Below are positions 10,046-21,558 of a DNA stretch of 64,000 nucleotides, piece by piece; position 1 is the stretch's first letter, and each line of letters begins with the position of its first letter. This DNA comes from Phlegmacium glaucopus (Eukaryota; Basidiomycota; Agaricomycetes; Agaricales; Cortinariaceae), in NCBI GenBank assembly GCA_015039465.1, contig MU130497.1:919380-983379 (forward strand), given 5' to 3'. The notes below the pieces were generated by a model. It was not told the DNA's origin. It was given only the letters and a program-made list of their open reading frames with translations, and did no database searches. Made by a program: the position numbers and the translations under genes.

Positions 10046-13000
10046 GTGCCAAGTCCAAGCGCCGAGGCGAAATGCTTGGCCTTAATAGAAGGTAACGCCT
10101 TAGTTAATGTGTCGGCTGTCATGTCGTTGGTAGGACAATAAATGAGCTTGATGGTTCTGGCTTCGATAATGTACTGAATAAAATGATAGCGTATGTCGAT
10201 ATGTTTTGTACGTGCGTGGTAGTGTCCGTCGTGAGCCAAGGCGATGGCAGACTTGCTATCGCTGAACAAGGTAGTTGGTGTATCGACTGAGCCGAATAGT
10301 TCGCCAATAAGGCGGCGGAGCCAGACTGCTTCTTTTGCGGCGTGGGTTGCTGCGATGTATTTGGCTTCCATCGTCGATAAGGTGACCAGTTCTTGCTTCT
10401 TTGAAGACCACGAAATAGCCCCTCCATCCACCATAAAAACATACCCTGTTATCGCTCGTCTATGTTCCTGTGATGCCCCATCTGCGTCCACATACCCCAC
10501 GAGCCCTCTTTTCTCTCCTCCGTAAATTAACTCTAATTTCTTTGTTCCCAACAGATAGCGAAAAATTTGCTTCACGGCTTCCCAGTGCTCCCATCCAGGA
10601 TTGTCTGAGAATTGTGCCACCGTCGATGTTGCAAACGCTATGTCCGGTCTGGTACCCATGGCTGCATACATCAACGAGCCAACCGCTTCTCTATACGGTA
10701 CATTCTTCATCTTGGTTATATCTTCGATTTTGGCAGGTGATTGAGATTTTAGTAGTGGAACTGATGGATCTATCGGGATCGACGAGGGTTTCAAATCGTT
10801 GAAGTTGAACCTGGTGATTATTGAGTCGATATAGGCGTGTTGGGATAGGGAAATGGTCTTGTTGACGAGATCGCAATTGATCTTGATACCGAGGAGCCAG
10901 TGAGCTGCTCCAAGATTGGTGAGTTTGTATTTCTTGTTCATCTCGATTTTGAAGCCGTTAATGAGTTTTTGCGAACTCCCAGTTACCATACAGTCATCAA
11001 TGTGTATCGCCAGTATTATCACCGCCTCTCCAACTCGCTTAAAGAACACCCCATGGTCTGCCTCCGTTCTGGTAAACCCCAGTTCGCTTAGCGCCCAATT
11101 AAGCGCCTCGTACCAGTTCTCTTTGCACCTTGCTTTAATCCGTACAGCGTCTTCAGCAATTTCCAAACCCACTCTTGTCCTTTTGTCTCATAACCTGGTG
11201 GTTGCTCAAGGTATATCATTTCGCCTTCTCCCAGTGGGCTATTTAAATAAGCTGAATTGAAGTCGAAGGTGTCAACAGGCCAACCGTTACGAGCAGCAAG
11301 TGCGAGGAGTAGTCGAAAGGACGCAAGTTTCGCTACTGGTGCATAGGTTTTGTAGTAATCGATGCTGTATATTTGGGTGAATCCTTTTGCAACTAATCGA
11401 GCTTTATATTTTTCGATTTCGCCAGCGGCATTCTTTTTGATTCGAAGTACCCATCAGTTGTCGACCACATTCGCGTCTGGAGGCCTCTTGACTAGCTTGT
11501 AAGTGCCGGATTTTTGTAGATTGTTGAGCTCAATCTCAATGGCTTCCTTCCACTTAGGCCAATCCGGACATCTTCTAGCTTCGTCATACGTGGGTTCAAT
11601 CCCCTCAGCACCTCCAAGCGCACTCCTCAATTGCCACATCACCAACCCTTCCTTCCGCAAGATTTACTTCAAGTATTGATCCTCCCTGCAAACCCTTGGG
11701 AAGTACTCCTTTCTCCCCTGTTATACCGTCGCCTCCTCTCAACCTCTTGATATACCCAGATTCCTTGCGAACGCGCTTCCCTCTTCCTTCAGCTACTTCG
11801 ATTGGTCCATCGTTAGGCTGTTCGGTGACGTCCTCGACTTCTGGAATTTCTGGTATTTCGGGGATCAATTTGGCTTTCTCTTTCGTTGATTCAACATCTT
11901 CAACTTCTCCAACTTCTTCCTCTAAAGGTGTGATCCTGATCCTTATCTCTTCTTCTTCAAAATTGAATTTGACGCTTCTCTCAACAGTTACGGATCTCTT
12001 CTCTGGCCAGTAGATACGGTGTCCCTCCTTGGTATCAGGATTGAACCCCATCCATCTGCCAATTTTTGAGCGTCCGTCTAGTTTTGAGCCGCTCGGATCG
12101 TGTACTCGGACTTTACATCCCCAGGTTTGTAGGTTGGAAAGGTTGGGCTTTCGGCCATTCAGGACCTCGTAAGGAGTTGTTTCTTTGAGACTCCGAGTCC
12201 AGGTACAATTTTTCAAATAAACCGCATGCATTGTAGCCTCAGCCCATAGGAATTTAGGAAGATCGGATTCGTGAAGCATTGCTCGAACCTTTTCGAGTAT
12301 AGTTCAATTGAGGTGCTCGGCGACACCGTTATGTTCGGGAGTATCATGAACTGTAAGTCGTCTAATTGTTCCAGCTTTCTTGAGGTGATCGGAAAACTCT
12401 TCACTTAGATATTCTCCCCCTCGATCCGAGCGCAGGCATTTTATGCGAGTGTTATACTGAGTTGATAACCAGGCCTTGTAAACTTGGTAGAAATTCAGAG
12501 CTTCGTCTTTGGTTTGTAGGAAGTGTACGTTTGTGTATTTGCTGTAGTCATCCGTGAAACTGATAAAATATCTCTTCCGGTTGATAGATTCGACTGGAGC
12601 TGGTCCCCATAAATCGGAGTGGATTTCGTCGCCTACAGCAACACTTTTTCCTTCCTCTCGAACCTTTGTCACTGCTCTTCTTTCTCCTTTTGCCCACTCA
12701 CAAGACTCGCAAACTCCAGGTTCGCTACCGGCGTCTAAATCAACACCTTCAACAAGACCTTTTCCGACTAGCAGTTTGGCTCTTTCGTGCGATACATGAC
12801 CGAGTCGGCAGTGTAGTTCGTCGATAGACAGGCTTTCCTTTGCATTTGAAGTATATGCGTTCGCTTCTGAATTTGGAGTAAATATCCGGTAAAGTCCCCC
12901 CTTTACTTTGATTTCCCCCACTATCTCCCTTTCTTTGTTATAGATTCGGCAAACATCTCTGGTGAATAGTACTGTCGATCCGGCGTTGGTGATCTGACTT

Positions 13001-14457
13001 ATCGATACCAAGGTGACTTTCATAGATGCCGAGTACAATACATCCTTCAAGAGGACACAAGACGAATGTTCCCCTTTAGGTATGTAAATATACATATCTC
13101 CTCTCCCTGTGGCCTGAAAGGTTTGTGTATCAGCCGTGGTAATAGGTACTGGTTCGGTTTCGACGAAGTTTATGAACTTATGGTGAAATCCGGACATATG
13201 ATGAGTAGCGCCCGAATTGTACAGATCGATTTCAACTCCAGTTGTTCTAGTAAGTTGGCTGGAGTTTAGACTCGTGTATGCAGCGTCTGGGGGGATATTA
13301 TCGAAGTCTTCCCAGTTGCCGTTGAAAATATCGTCTTTCGGATCGATATAATCTTCAAGAAGATCGGGTATGTCGCTCATTTCATCAAAATCCGAGTGTT
13401 GATCTGGCTCAGATAAATAGATATCGTCTATATCAATATCGGCTGGGTCGGTATCGAGCGCTATGTCTGTATCGTCTTCGGTTTCGGGGTCAAAGAAGTC
13501 GTCTAGGGTCACCATCCAGGCTTCCTTGATTTCGTCTACTGTCTCTTTTGCTGTGGCTGAGGTCTCTCCACTCTTTGCCTTTGCTTTCGACTTCCCCTTT
13601 TGCTTCGGACCCTGTCCTTCCTTTCCACCTCCAGGTGCCCAACAATCAGCTGCGTAATGCCCCTTCTTATGGCAATTAAAACATTCGACACTGCTTTTTC
13701 TGGAGCTCAATCCCAAGCTAGAACCTCCCCTACAACCCTTCCCGGAATCACTGGAGTAGAAGGCGACATTTTCGTCCTTCTTGCCGATTTTGGACTTCAA
13801 ATTTCGGTGTTCATATTCTTCAGTTATAGTAAGCATGAGATCGTCAGCTGACAGAGTTTTTCCTAGGACGCTCGAGGTGGCATTTACGGCAGAAATATAT
13901 GGGTCGTATGATGAAGGTAGGGAACCCAGTATTATGGCGTAGAAGTCGTTTTCTGTTAAAGACTGACCCATTGATGCTAGGTCTTCACGCATAGTTCGGA
14001 GTGTGGAGAAATGGGTGGCTACGTCGCCCTTTTCCGGGCACCTCTGTTCTTGCATGCGTCTTCGCAGATCAACTGAGACCATTCGAGATTTGTTTTGGAA
14101 ATTCTTGGATAATTCCATCCAAATTTCATAGGCTGTCCCTTTGGAACGGATTTTCATAAAAAGTGAGTCGGGTATAGAGCTGGCGATTTGTTGTTTAACG
14201 ATTGCTTTGCTTTGTTTCCATTCTTTCATTTCTTTCTTCCACTCTTTTATCAGCAACTTTTGTTCATCGGATAGAGTTCCTTCCAGATTGGTAACAGGGC
14301 AGATTGGCTCTCCATCGAGCTCATCAAGGTGATTGAGAGGACCACGAGCATCGATAGACCAGAGAAAACGATCCTTGAATATAACCCAGTTCGCGCCGGA
14401 TGCATCAAGTTTTGGAATATGAAGAAACTCGTCACCAAGTTTGGTAGATGTCAACAT
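10039..14457 (-). pseudogene. Copia gag-pol polyprotein, disrupted
   Basis: Starts at the ATG at 14457. In order: Gag; a CCHC knuckle (CFNCHKKGHYAADC); protease with NSGATHHM where the family has DSGAT; integrase with HHCC finger and DDE core; RT with HIDD; RNase H with ATHAAKEAVWLRRL; stop at 10039. Breaks: TGA at 12306-12304 (family arginine after EHLN), a frameshift near 11640, TGA at 11456-11454 (between VDN and WVLRIKK), and a frameshift near 11115-11125 from an apparent AG duplication. The protease Asp to Asn change (GAT to AAT) would by itself be expected to abolish processing. The copy could move only with proteins supplied by another element. Confidence 0.92.
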
Positions 14458-14533
14458 TGTATTGGGGATGGAAGTAGATAAAGTAAATGTAATGGTTTGG
14501 GTGGTTTTTGTTCTTTGTTTAAAGACTGAGCTC

Positions 14534-14546
14534 GGGGCCCATAACC
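14534..14546 (-). other. Copia primer-binding site (half initiator tRNA-Met)
   Basis: The minus strand reads GGTTATGGGCCCC next to the 5' LTR. It is complementary to the anticodon arm of initiator tRNA-Met (GGGCCCAUAACC). Drosophila copia uses the same internal-cleavage priming. The same site occurs in the second Copia fragment at 53483-53495. Confidence 0.8.
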
Positions 14547-14876
14547 TATTGAACAAATGTAACTCAGTCTCTGAATAAAAGGACTGTATTTCGGTACTCT
14601 ATACCTATTGAACAAATGTAACTGTAACTATATCAGAACCAAGCTGTAATAGTAAAGTAATGGTACGAACCTCAGTCTCCGAATAAAAGGACTGAGGTTA
14701 TGACAAACAAATAATGTATCATATATGAAGAAAATCCTCCCCATTCTCGGGTTACTACGGTATGCGAGTGAATGTGGTTACAGAGCAAGAATGGAATGGA
14801 GATTCGTATGAGTAAGAAAAATACCAGTTAAAAATACCTTCACTGTTCCTGACAATGAACGGTTTGTAATCCAACA
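14547..14876 (-). repeat. Copia 5' LTR
   Basis: 330 bp, matching 9702-10031 except for two C/T differences (in the GTATCATATATG and GAGTGAATGTGG contexts). It is followed by the target duplication TAACT. Confidence 0.93.
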
Positions 14877-14984
14877 TAACTAGTGTCTTATCTGGTTAAC
14901 ACCAACCGTCCTAAGCCTCCATTCTATTGTCGCTCTTGACGTTATTACCCGTTATTCGCCTAAATTCAACACTTTGGTCGGAAC

Positions 14985-15135
14985 ACATTCCACTTGGAAT
15001 CCACTTGGAGTCCAAGTGGATTCTGAGTAAATTACTTGGAATCCACTCAGACTCCGAGTCCGAATTGGGAATTTCTTCTCAATTCCGAGTGGAATCCATG
15101 TGGATTCCACTCGGATTCCACTTGGAGTTGATGTT
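14985..15135. repeat. Degenerate GGAATCC/GGATTCC arm
   Basis: About 150 bp of imperfect, self-complementary units such as GGAATCCACTTGGAGTCC. It resembles the arms at 9418-9540 and 18240-18640 and is probably the inner part of the same old element. Confidence 0.4.
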
Positions 15136-15182
15136 ATACATTAATAGGTTACTATTACTAATTTTAAAAAATGTACACCTAC

Positions 15183-15250
15183 CGGGAGTTGAACCATCAG
15201 TGTGATAGTAATAGCAATCAGCAATTTAACACCTAAGCCACAGCAGCACC
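15183..15250 (-). repeat. tRNA-like (SINE-type) remnant
   Basis: On the minus strand a TGGCTTAGGTG stretch (A-box-like) precedes GGTTCAACTCC (B-box-like) by about 45 nt. I could not fold a proper acceptor or T stem, so this is a tRNA-derived remnant at best. Confidence 0.3.
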
Positions 15251-15289
15251 TTCAAGGTGGCAAAATTTAGTCAGTATATCAGCACCTGG

Positions 15290-18110
15290 GAACATGTTAC
15301 CCTAAACAGGATATATGTTCCCATGTCACAACCCTTTGCCCTGCTGTCGTCAGGACCCTCCTCACCACCTTTACAATCACTACCACCACCGTTACAAAAC
15401 TCACAACCGCAATGACGACAAAGAAGACAAAGAAGCAATGATGACGACAATTGGGGGTCGCGGAGGAGGAAGACAACGACAATTGGAGGTCACGGAGGAG
15501 GAAGACAACGACTAACGATGGTGACGGCTCTACCCCCCTTGCTAGAGGGTGGTGTGTTTTCTTTTCTTTTTATTTCACTATACTAACCTTATTTATTAGC
15601 TTCCAACAATGATTGCGAATGACTACAATGGCTAGACAATGGCTCTACACCCCCTCGCTAGGGGGTGGGTTTTTTAAAAATTAAATTTTTTTTATTTTAT
15701 TTCAGTATACTAATATTTTACTTCTTAGCTTTGAATGACCATGACAAACGACATACAAGCGGCCAACAACAACAACAACAACAACAGCTAACAACAGCAA
15801 CCCCACGATGACCCACCACGTCTGCTATCACCTCCTCTGCTATGTCACCAGTATGTCGCCACATCACCACAGCTCTCCCCTCGCTAGGGGGGGGGGGGGG
15901 TTTGTTTTTTTTAATTCTTTTTATTTGATTACTAACCTTTTACTTGTACCATAGTGGTATAAATTGTTGTTTGTGTTGTTATAAAACACCAACCAGAGAG
16001 CAATGGACTAGTCTTTAAGTCAAAAGCCTCCCTGTTGTTTGTTTAGGGAAGGTGTAACCTTGACTTGTATCACACAGAGGTAGGGAGCAAGAGTAGAGAT
16101 GAGAAGGATGAGGATGAAGGTCTGGAAAGGTGTCTGAGGGTAGAGGACGAGGATGAGGATGAGCAAGAGAGAGTCTTCAGCAAGACTATAGCAATTGACA
16201 GTAGGGGACAGTAACCAGATAAAAGGTTGAAAAAGCAAACTTGAGGGAGGAATTCACTGGAATTCCACTGAGAGGATGACCATAGGGGAGTAAGAATGAA
16301 TTGAGGTCAACTACCTATCCTGGTACAAAAGAGCAGTATTTATACCCTAAGGATGAGGCTATGTAGAACAATAAAAAGAAAGAAGTACGTGCTGTCAAAG
16401 GAAGAAAGATAAAGAGAGGACAGCTGTGAGAAGAAAAGAACAATGGAAAAGAAGAAGGAACAATAAAAAAATCTGTAAAGTGTCAAAGTGTGAGAGAAAA
16501 GAAAGGAAGGCAGTGTACATAGTCCAATAGCAAAAATATATCAACTCCATAGGCGTGTGGTCATGTCAAAATATGAAAGGTCCTGAGTCAACACTTGAAA
16601 GGCGCAGCCTTGTTCCCGAGAAAATACTACTTGCTCATGATCCCATGTCGCGCAGCCTTGATAACACTTGACACACTGTGAGAATAATCCTCTGCTGCTG
16701 ATTCATCTGCAATTCCTGCTTAGTCGTGATCCTCCTGGACTTTCTAAATTGTCATAAAGAGGGTGGGAAGGCTTCATGTACTGTGTGAATGATGGTTTTG
16801 GCAGTGAATGATAAGATAAGAGGTAGATAATTGAGGATAGGGGACTGAGTGAGATCCAGGAGTGAGGGATGGCAAGATAGATGGCTGAGGGGAAGACTTG
16901 TGGGTCCATAGCCACAACAACAATGACAAAGCCTTTTACATAATGAGAGATGTAGTTGATGTGTCCATAAAGGGGCCATTCTTGAAATGATGGACCAAAG
17001 ATATGATCAAACGCAAGCCGATGACCGATGTGAATAGTAGATTGATCGCTTTGTTGGATCACTAACCAAGGAACAAATGGATGGTAGATGCTTAGGAGCA
17101 TGTCGATAGTGAAAATGATGGAGAGCATAGTGTGAGACATTGAGAGTATGATGAGCGATGAGGGTGATAACATTGAACGAATGATTTGTCGACCAGGAAC
17201 ACAATTCAGGGCTGCTTCCAAAATAGGTAAGTGAATTCAAAGTCCGCTTATTTTCATGATGGCAACTTTTAAGCTTTCTTCTCACGCTACCAATCAGTAT
17301 TGGTGCATGATAGCGGCCAACAATGACAATGACAGCTAATGATGGCAACCCCACAACAACCCACCATCAATGCTATCACCTCCCCTGCTACATCACCAGT
17401 ACATCGCCACATCACCACAGCTCTCCCCCCTCGCTAGGGGGGGTGGGTTTGTTTTTTTTTTTTAATTTTTTTTTATTTGATTACTAACTTTTTACTTTTA
17501 CACGTAGCAGCCAACGACAACGACAGCTAATGATGGAAACCCCACGAGGACCCACCACCACTGCTATCACCTCCCCTGCTATGTCACCACAACAACAGCT
17601 CTCCCCCCTTGTGGGGTGGTTTTTTTTAAAAAAAATCTTTTTTTATCTAATTACTAACTTTTTACTTGTACATGCATACAATGATGAATACATGCATACC
17701 ACAACAAATACATGCATACCACAACAAATACACGTTACCACGACGACAAAACATGTGTGCGACAATGAGTATATGTGTACAACGACAAATGCACATTACA
17801 ACGGATGAATACACCTGTATGATGACAAGTACACATAGATGGCAAATGAATATGCACGTACAATGACAAATACATGCCTACAACAATGAATATGCATGTA
17901 CAATGACAAAAATACGTGTACGACGCCAATTACATGTGCGTATCCCCCTCCCGTCTCTTTTTTTTAGGCTACAACAATGATGATGGCTGCAACACCTCAC
18001 CTGGGGTTTTTCTTGAATCTATTTTATTTCTTTATAGCCTACAACCATGACACCAGTAACTCCCCCTTACTGGGGGGTATTATTTTTTATTTTGTATTTT
18101 AATACTATTA
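15290..18110. repeat. Minisatellite with C-run/G-run hairpins
   Basis: Loose repeats of two modules. One is a CA-rich stretch (CCCCACGATGACCCACCAC...). The other is a hairpin of the form CCCCCTCGCTAGGGGG followed by a T-rich tail and TACTAACTTTTTACTTGTAC. Hairpin modules occur near 15530, 15650, 15885, 17430, 17605 and 18065. The segment 17680-17940 is a run of ACATGCATACAACGACAAAT-like units. Copy A of the LTR-like element (15958-17312) is inserted within it. Related hairpins lie in the opposite orientation at 32350-32605. Confidence 0.6.
15958..17312 (-). mobile_element. 1.4-kb LTR-like element, copy A
   Basis: About 1355 bp, same family as 20348-21129 plus 28156-28798, 23449-24854 and 51260-51411. 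On the minus strand it starts TATCATGCACC and ends CAACAATTTAT. A TATA box (GGTATAAATACTGC) near 16355 is followed by a pyrimidine-rich leader. It also contains a 172-codon open frame (17221-16703) that is open in copy C too, but the many amino-acid differences argue against selection. It is probably a solo LTR or a non-autonomous LTR-like element. Confidence 0.6.
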
Positions 18111-18239
18111 GTATTAATGACATAGATAATATTAGTTGAATAAATAAAATTCAATAACTCTGACTGAGAATGAAACCTGAGTTACAAGTATTTACTATTA
18201 AGTAAGCCTTGTGACAGAGCTAAATATTCCTGAGAATGG

Positions 18240-18640
18240 GCTCAGAATTAATTGGAATGTGCTTGGAATCCACTTGGAATCTACTTGGACTCTATTCAGA
18301 CTCTATTTGGACTCTATTTGGATTCCAAATGGAGTCCACTTGGACTCCACTTGGACTCAGCTTGGAATCTACTTAGTAACTTGGACTCCGAGTGGACTCC
18401 ATTTGGAATCCACTCGGATTCCACTTGGAATGCTCGGACTCCACTCAGAACTGTGGGGCACTGTAAAGTACTGGATTTTTACTTGGACTCAGACTCAGCT
18501 CAGACTCAGCTCAGACTCAGCTCAGACTGAACTCAGACTGAGCTTGGACAGAATCAGACTGAACTCAGACTTTTGATGTTTTTACTTGGACTACTTGGAT
18601 TCTGATTGGACTGGTGGGGGAGTGTAAAGTCTTGGTCTAT
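18240..18640. repeat. Satellite-like arm with CTTTAC-type ends
   Basis: Imperfect repeats of GGACTCCACTTGGAATCC and then CAGACTCAGCT. The ends GGGGCACTGTAAAG (18456-18469) and GGGGGAGTGTAAAG (near 18612-18625) match the terminal motif of the elements at 32093-33477 and 42874-43236. Confidence 0.5.
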
Positions 18641-18683
18641 TGTTGTGATACTTACATATCAGCAGTTTGCAGCTATGTCACTG

Positions 18684-19045
18684 ACTATAGTGTTTGAAGG
18701 TCTGGTTATGAGACCAGAAAAAGTCCATAACCAGACCAGACTGGACTGTGGTCCAGTCTTTTGATTTTTGAGAATCAAAGACTGGAAGAAGACCAGCCTC
18801 AATTGACCAGTATTTGTGGTTTGCACCAATCTAAACCAAAAAAAATGGTAGCCTTAATTTACCCCTTTCCAATGAGCCCAATATCATAAAAAACCAATAA
18901 GAACTGGCTGAGAAATAAATAAATCTGTAAAATATTCTAAAATATTTGCTAAAATCAGACATTTTACTAATATTATTGTAGAAAATACAAATCCTAACAG
19001 AATTTAATGTTCTTGCGCTCTTTCAGAAGCTATTATCTAACTAAA
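18684..19045. mobile_element. Diverged hAT-type MITE, one end only
   Basis: Starts TAGTGTTTGAAGGTCTGG and shows the same order of blocks as the intact MITEs (pairing arm, then AT-rich core with AAAATATTC and AATTTAATGTTCTTG). The distal arm is missing. Confidence 0.5.
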
Positions 19046-19117
19046 CACCTGTTGATAGGACCCCAGGAGATGTCTATAGATGTAAATCCACTATTTTTGT
19101 GGTTTCACAACCCTTGC

Positions 19118-19245
19118 AGTATACTTGCAGATACTTACAGATACTTGCAGATCATTGTAGATCATTGCAGGTCATTGCAGGTCATTGCAGATTATTGCAG
19201 ATTATTGCAGGACATCACAGATCATTACAGATACTTGCAGTCATC
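19118..19245 (+). repeat. Tandem GCAGATCATT/GCAGGTCATT repeat
   Basis: About ten imperfect 10-bp units (GATCATTGCA, GATACTTGCA). It is a simple low-complexity expansion and its translations are artefacts. Confidence 0.7.
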
Positions 19246-19529
19246 AACAACATTCGCATTATCATTTGCAGTTGCCAACAGTTCTCACAATCTTTAAACA
19301 CAACTTTAACAAAGGTCACTTAGGTGACTTTATTACTCACCACCTCTATTTTTATCTTGTCTCCTTTATTTAGCTCTTATCTCCTATTTTTCATTACCAA
19401 ATCACTGGGCCAATGTGACTCCACTTTAGGCTGCATTTTATGTTTTTGTTTCACCTTTCCACACTTAGCTATTTGCTACTTACTATATTATTAGCAATAG
19501 CAAGTAGGATAAAAAAAAAGGAAGGCAAC

Positions 19530-20109
19530 TAGTGTTTGGAAGTCTGGTCCAGTCCGATTTTTTGGTATTTTTGGACAGGACTGGGACTGCAACCGGTCCA
19601 CTAAGCTTCTAGAAGGTCAAAAGACTGGACTGGACCGATTGGGACCGGTCCACATCGGTTTTTTGCAGTCCTGGACCAGTCCTGGTCCAAGACTGTCCAG
19701 GACTGGACTTTTGACAAATACCAGTTGTATTTTCATATATAACATCAGACAAATATGTAGATGTGATCCATATATTTAGAATAATAAGCCTGAGAATGTT
19801 AAATTCTGTTGGGAATTGACAATTTTATGATGATATTATTTGTTTTCTACTATTTTGTGTACATTTTTACTGTTTTATTTTTTCTCAGTGAATATTTGAC
19901 CAATAAATATGGTCTTTATGTTGTTTGAAAGGGAAAAATAAGGGCTACAAAACTACCAGTTCAGACTGGTCCTAGAACCAAAGACTGGTCTTTTTCCAGT
20001 CTTTGCTTCTCAAAAACCAAAAAACCGGACTGCTGGTCTGGTCTTTTGCAGTCTGGTCTGGTCTTTTTGCAGTCTTTTTCCAGTCCTGCAACTGGACTTC
20101 CAAACACTA
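19530..20109. mobile_element. Intact hAT-type MITE with 8-bp target duplication
   Basis: 580 bp with terminal inverted repeats TAGTGTTTGGAAGTC. It is flanked by the exact 8-bp duplication AAGGCAAC (19522-19529 and 20110-20117), the target-site length of hAT transposons. The arms are built from CCAGTCCTGGTCCAG-like self-complementary units and the core is AT-rich. It has no coding capacity. A second copy lies at 50682-51259 in the reverse orientation. Confidence 0.85.
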
Positions 20110-20347
20110 AAGGCAACAGACAAAATTACTACAGTTTTGATCCTACCTTTGGAACACCGTACTAAGTTGCTCTTGCACTCTTGAAAATCATTCCACAGAC
20201 TTTGATTTTTCTGCACATTACTCTCACACTTTAATACAAACCTTCACACCACACAAAAGCCCATTTCCACCTATCAAAGAGAACTACATTAGCCCCACAA
20301 ACTACATGTCTACTTGTGGTCTGTCCCCACTGCAGGTACATCACTGT

Positions 20348-21129
20348 TATAAATTGTTGTTTGTGTTAGTATATAACACCAACCAGAGAGCAGTGGACCA
20401 GTCTTTAGGTCAAGAGACTCCCTGCTGTTCATTTAGGGAAGGTGCAACCTTGACTTATAACACACTTGAAAGGTGATTGAGGCGCAAGAGTAAGGAAGAG
20501 GATGAGGATGAAAAAGAAAGAGTCTTTGGTGAGACTATAGCAGTTGACAGTAGGGGACAGTGACAGTAAGGGACTGAAAAAGCGAACTTAGGGAGTAGAG
20601 GATGTGGATGTGGATGATAGAGTCTTTGGCAAGACTATAGCAGTAGAGAGATAGATTGACAGTAAAAGGATAAAAAAAGCGAACTTGAGGGAGGAATTCA
20701 CTGGAATTCCACTGAGATGATGACTGTTGGGGACTAAGAATGAATTGGGAGAAACTGGAAGAAACTACTTATCCTGGTACAAAAGAGCAGTATTTATACC
20801 CTAAGGATGAGGCTATGTAGAACAATAAAAAAGAAAGAACTTACACACTGTCAAAGGAAGAAATATGAAGAGAGGACAGCTGTAAGAAGAAAAGAACAAT
20901 GGAAAAGAAGAAGGAACAATAAAAAAATCTGTAAGTGTCAAAGTGCAAGAGAAAGGAAGAGAAGGCATTGTACACAGTCCAATAGAAAAAATATATTGAC
21001 TCCATAGCTGTGTGGTCATGTCAAAATATGAAAGGTCCTGAGTCAACACTTGAAAGGCACAGCCTTGTTCCAAAGAAAATACTACTTGCCCATGATCCCA
21101 TGTTGCACAGCCTTGATAACACTTGACAC
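20348..21129 (-). mobile_element. 1.4-kb LTR-like element, copy B (distal part)
   Basis: Same family as copy A. Its other half is at 28156-28798; the Gypsy element inserted between them and duplicated GACAC. A TATA box is visible near 20793-20800 on the minus strand. Flanks read CTGTT on the left and CCGTT after 28798, compatible with a 5-bp target duplication that has decayed by one transition. Confidence 0.65.
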
Positions 21130-21542
21130 TGTTAGGGCAACTGCGATGCTGACTTAGTCAAGCTAGCAGGGGATCCAAAGTTAATGCTATTTCAGAAAAG
21201 ATATCTACAAGTGACTTACCTAGCAGGGGATCCAAAGAGGAAAGGATGGGGATCCCTGCTAGGCTGGGGGTGTTTAAGTACTAATATGGACATAACAGAG
21301 ATATAAAATAAATAAAGGAATGATATAATAATAATTAATTAATTAAATAAGAAGTGGTGTGATGTGAAAAATAGAAATAAAAGATGGAGGGAATTGGAGG
21401 ATCGGAGTCGGAGCGGAACTATGGGGTTCCGGGGTAAAGCAGTGATGGAAGTGGAGTTAGATGGAAGGTCGGAGGTCGTTGGAAAGGTGGGGTGTATGTT
21501 TCTAAGGTTGAGGTTTGGGTTAAAGTTGGGTGTCCCCTAACA
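21130..21542 (-). repeat. Gypsy 3' LTR
   Basis: 413 bp, bounded by TGTTAGGG and CCCTAACA. It contains two copies of CTAGCAGGGGATCC and an inverted GGATCCCTGCTAG. Confidence 0.92.
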
Positions 21543-21558
21543 TCCATCCCCCCTTTGG
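21543..21558 (-). other. Gypsy polypurine tract
   Basis: The minus strand reads CCAAAGGGGGGATGGA immediately before the 3' LTR. Confidence 0.75.

Larger units (their letters stand above)
9702..14876 (-). mobile_element. Ty1/Copia LTR retrotransposon, full length but broken
   Basis: A complete element: two 330-bp LTRs, a primer-binding site, a polypurine tract and gag-pol on the minus strand. It is flanked by the 5-bp target duplication TAACT (9697-9701 and 14877-14881). The LTRs differ at only two positions, both C/T transitions, so insertion was recent. The gag-pol frame is nevertheless disrupted at four or more places. It sits inside an older repeat whose arms appear at 9418-9540 and about 14985-15130. 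Confidence 0.95.

Noticed and set aside
10244..13851. Several plus-strand open frames of 60-114 codons
   Set aside because: They are antisense to the Copia gag-pol.
16703..17221. 172-codon open frame conserved in position between copies A and C
   Set aside because: About 25 amino-acid changes between two otherwise similar copies, no domain, and it lies in the U3-like part of an LTR-like repeat. Treated as non-coding.
9418..18478. One single 9-kb transposon bounded by the CTTTACAGTGCCCC ends
   Set aside because: The two ends match as inverted repeats, but after removing Copia and LTR-like copy A the interior is only satellites and no target duplication is seen; I kept the ends as separate repeats.
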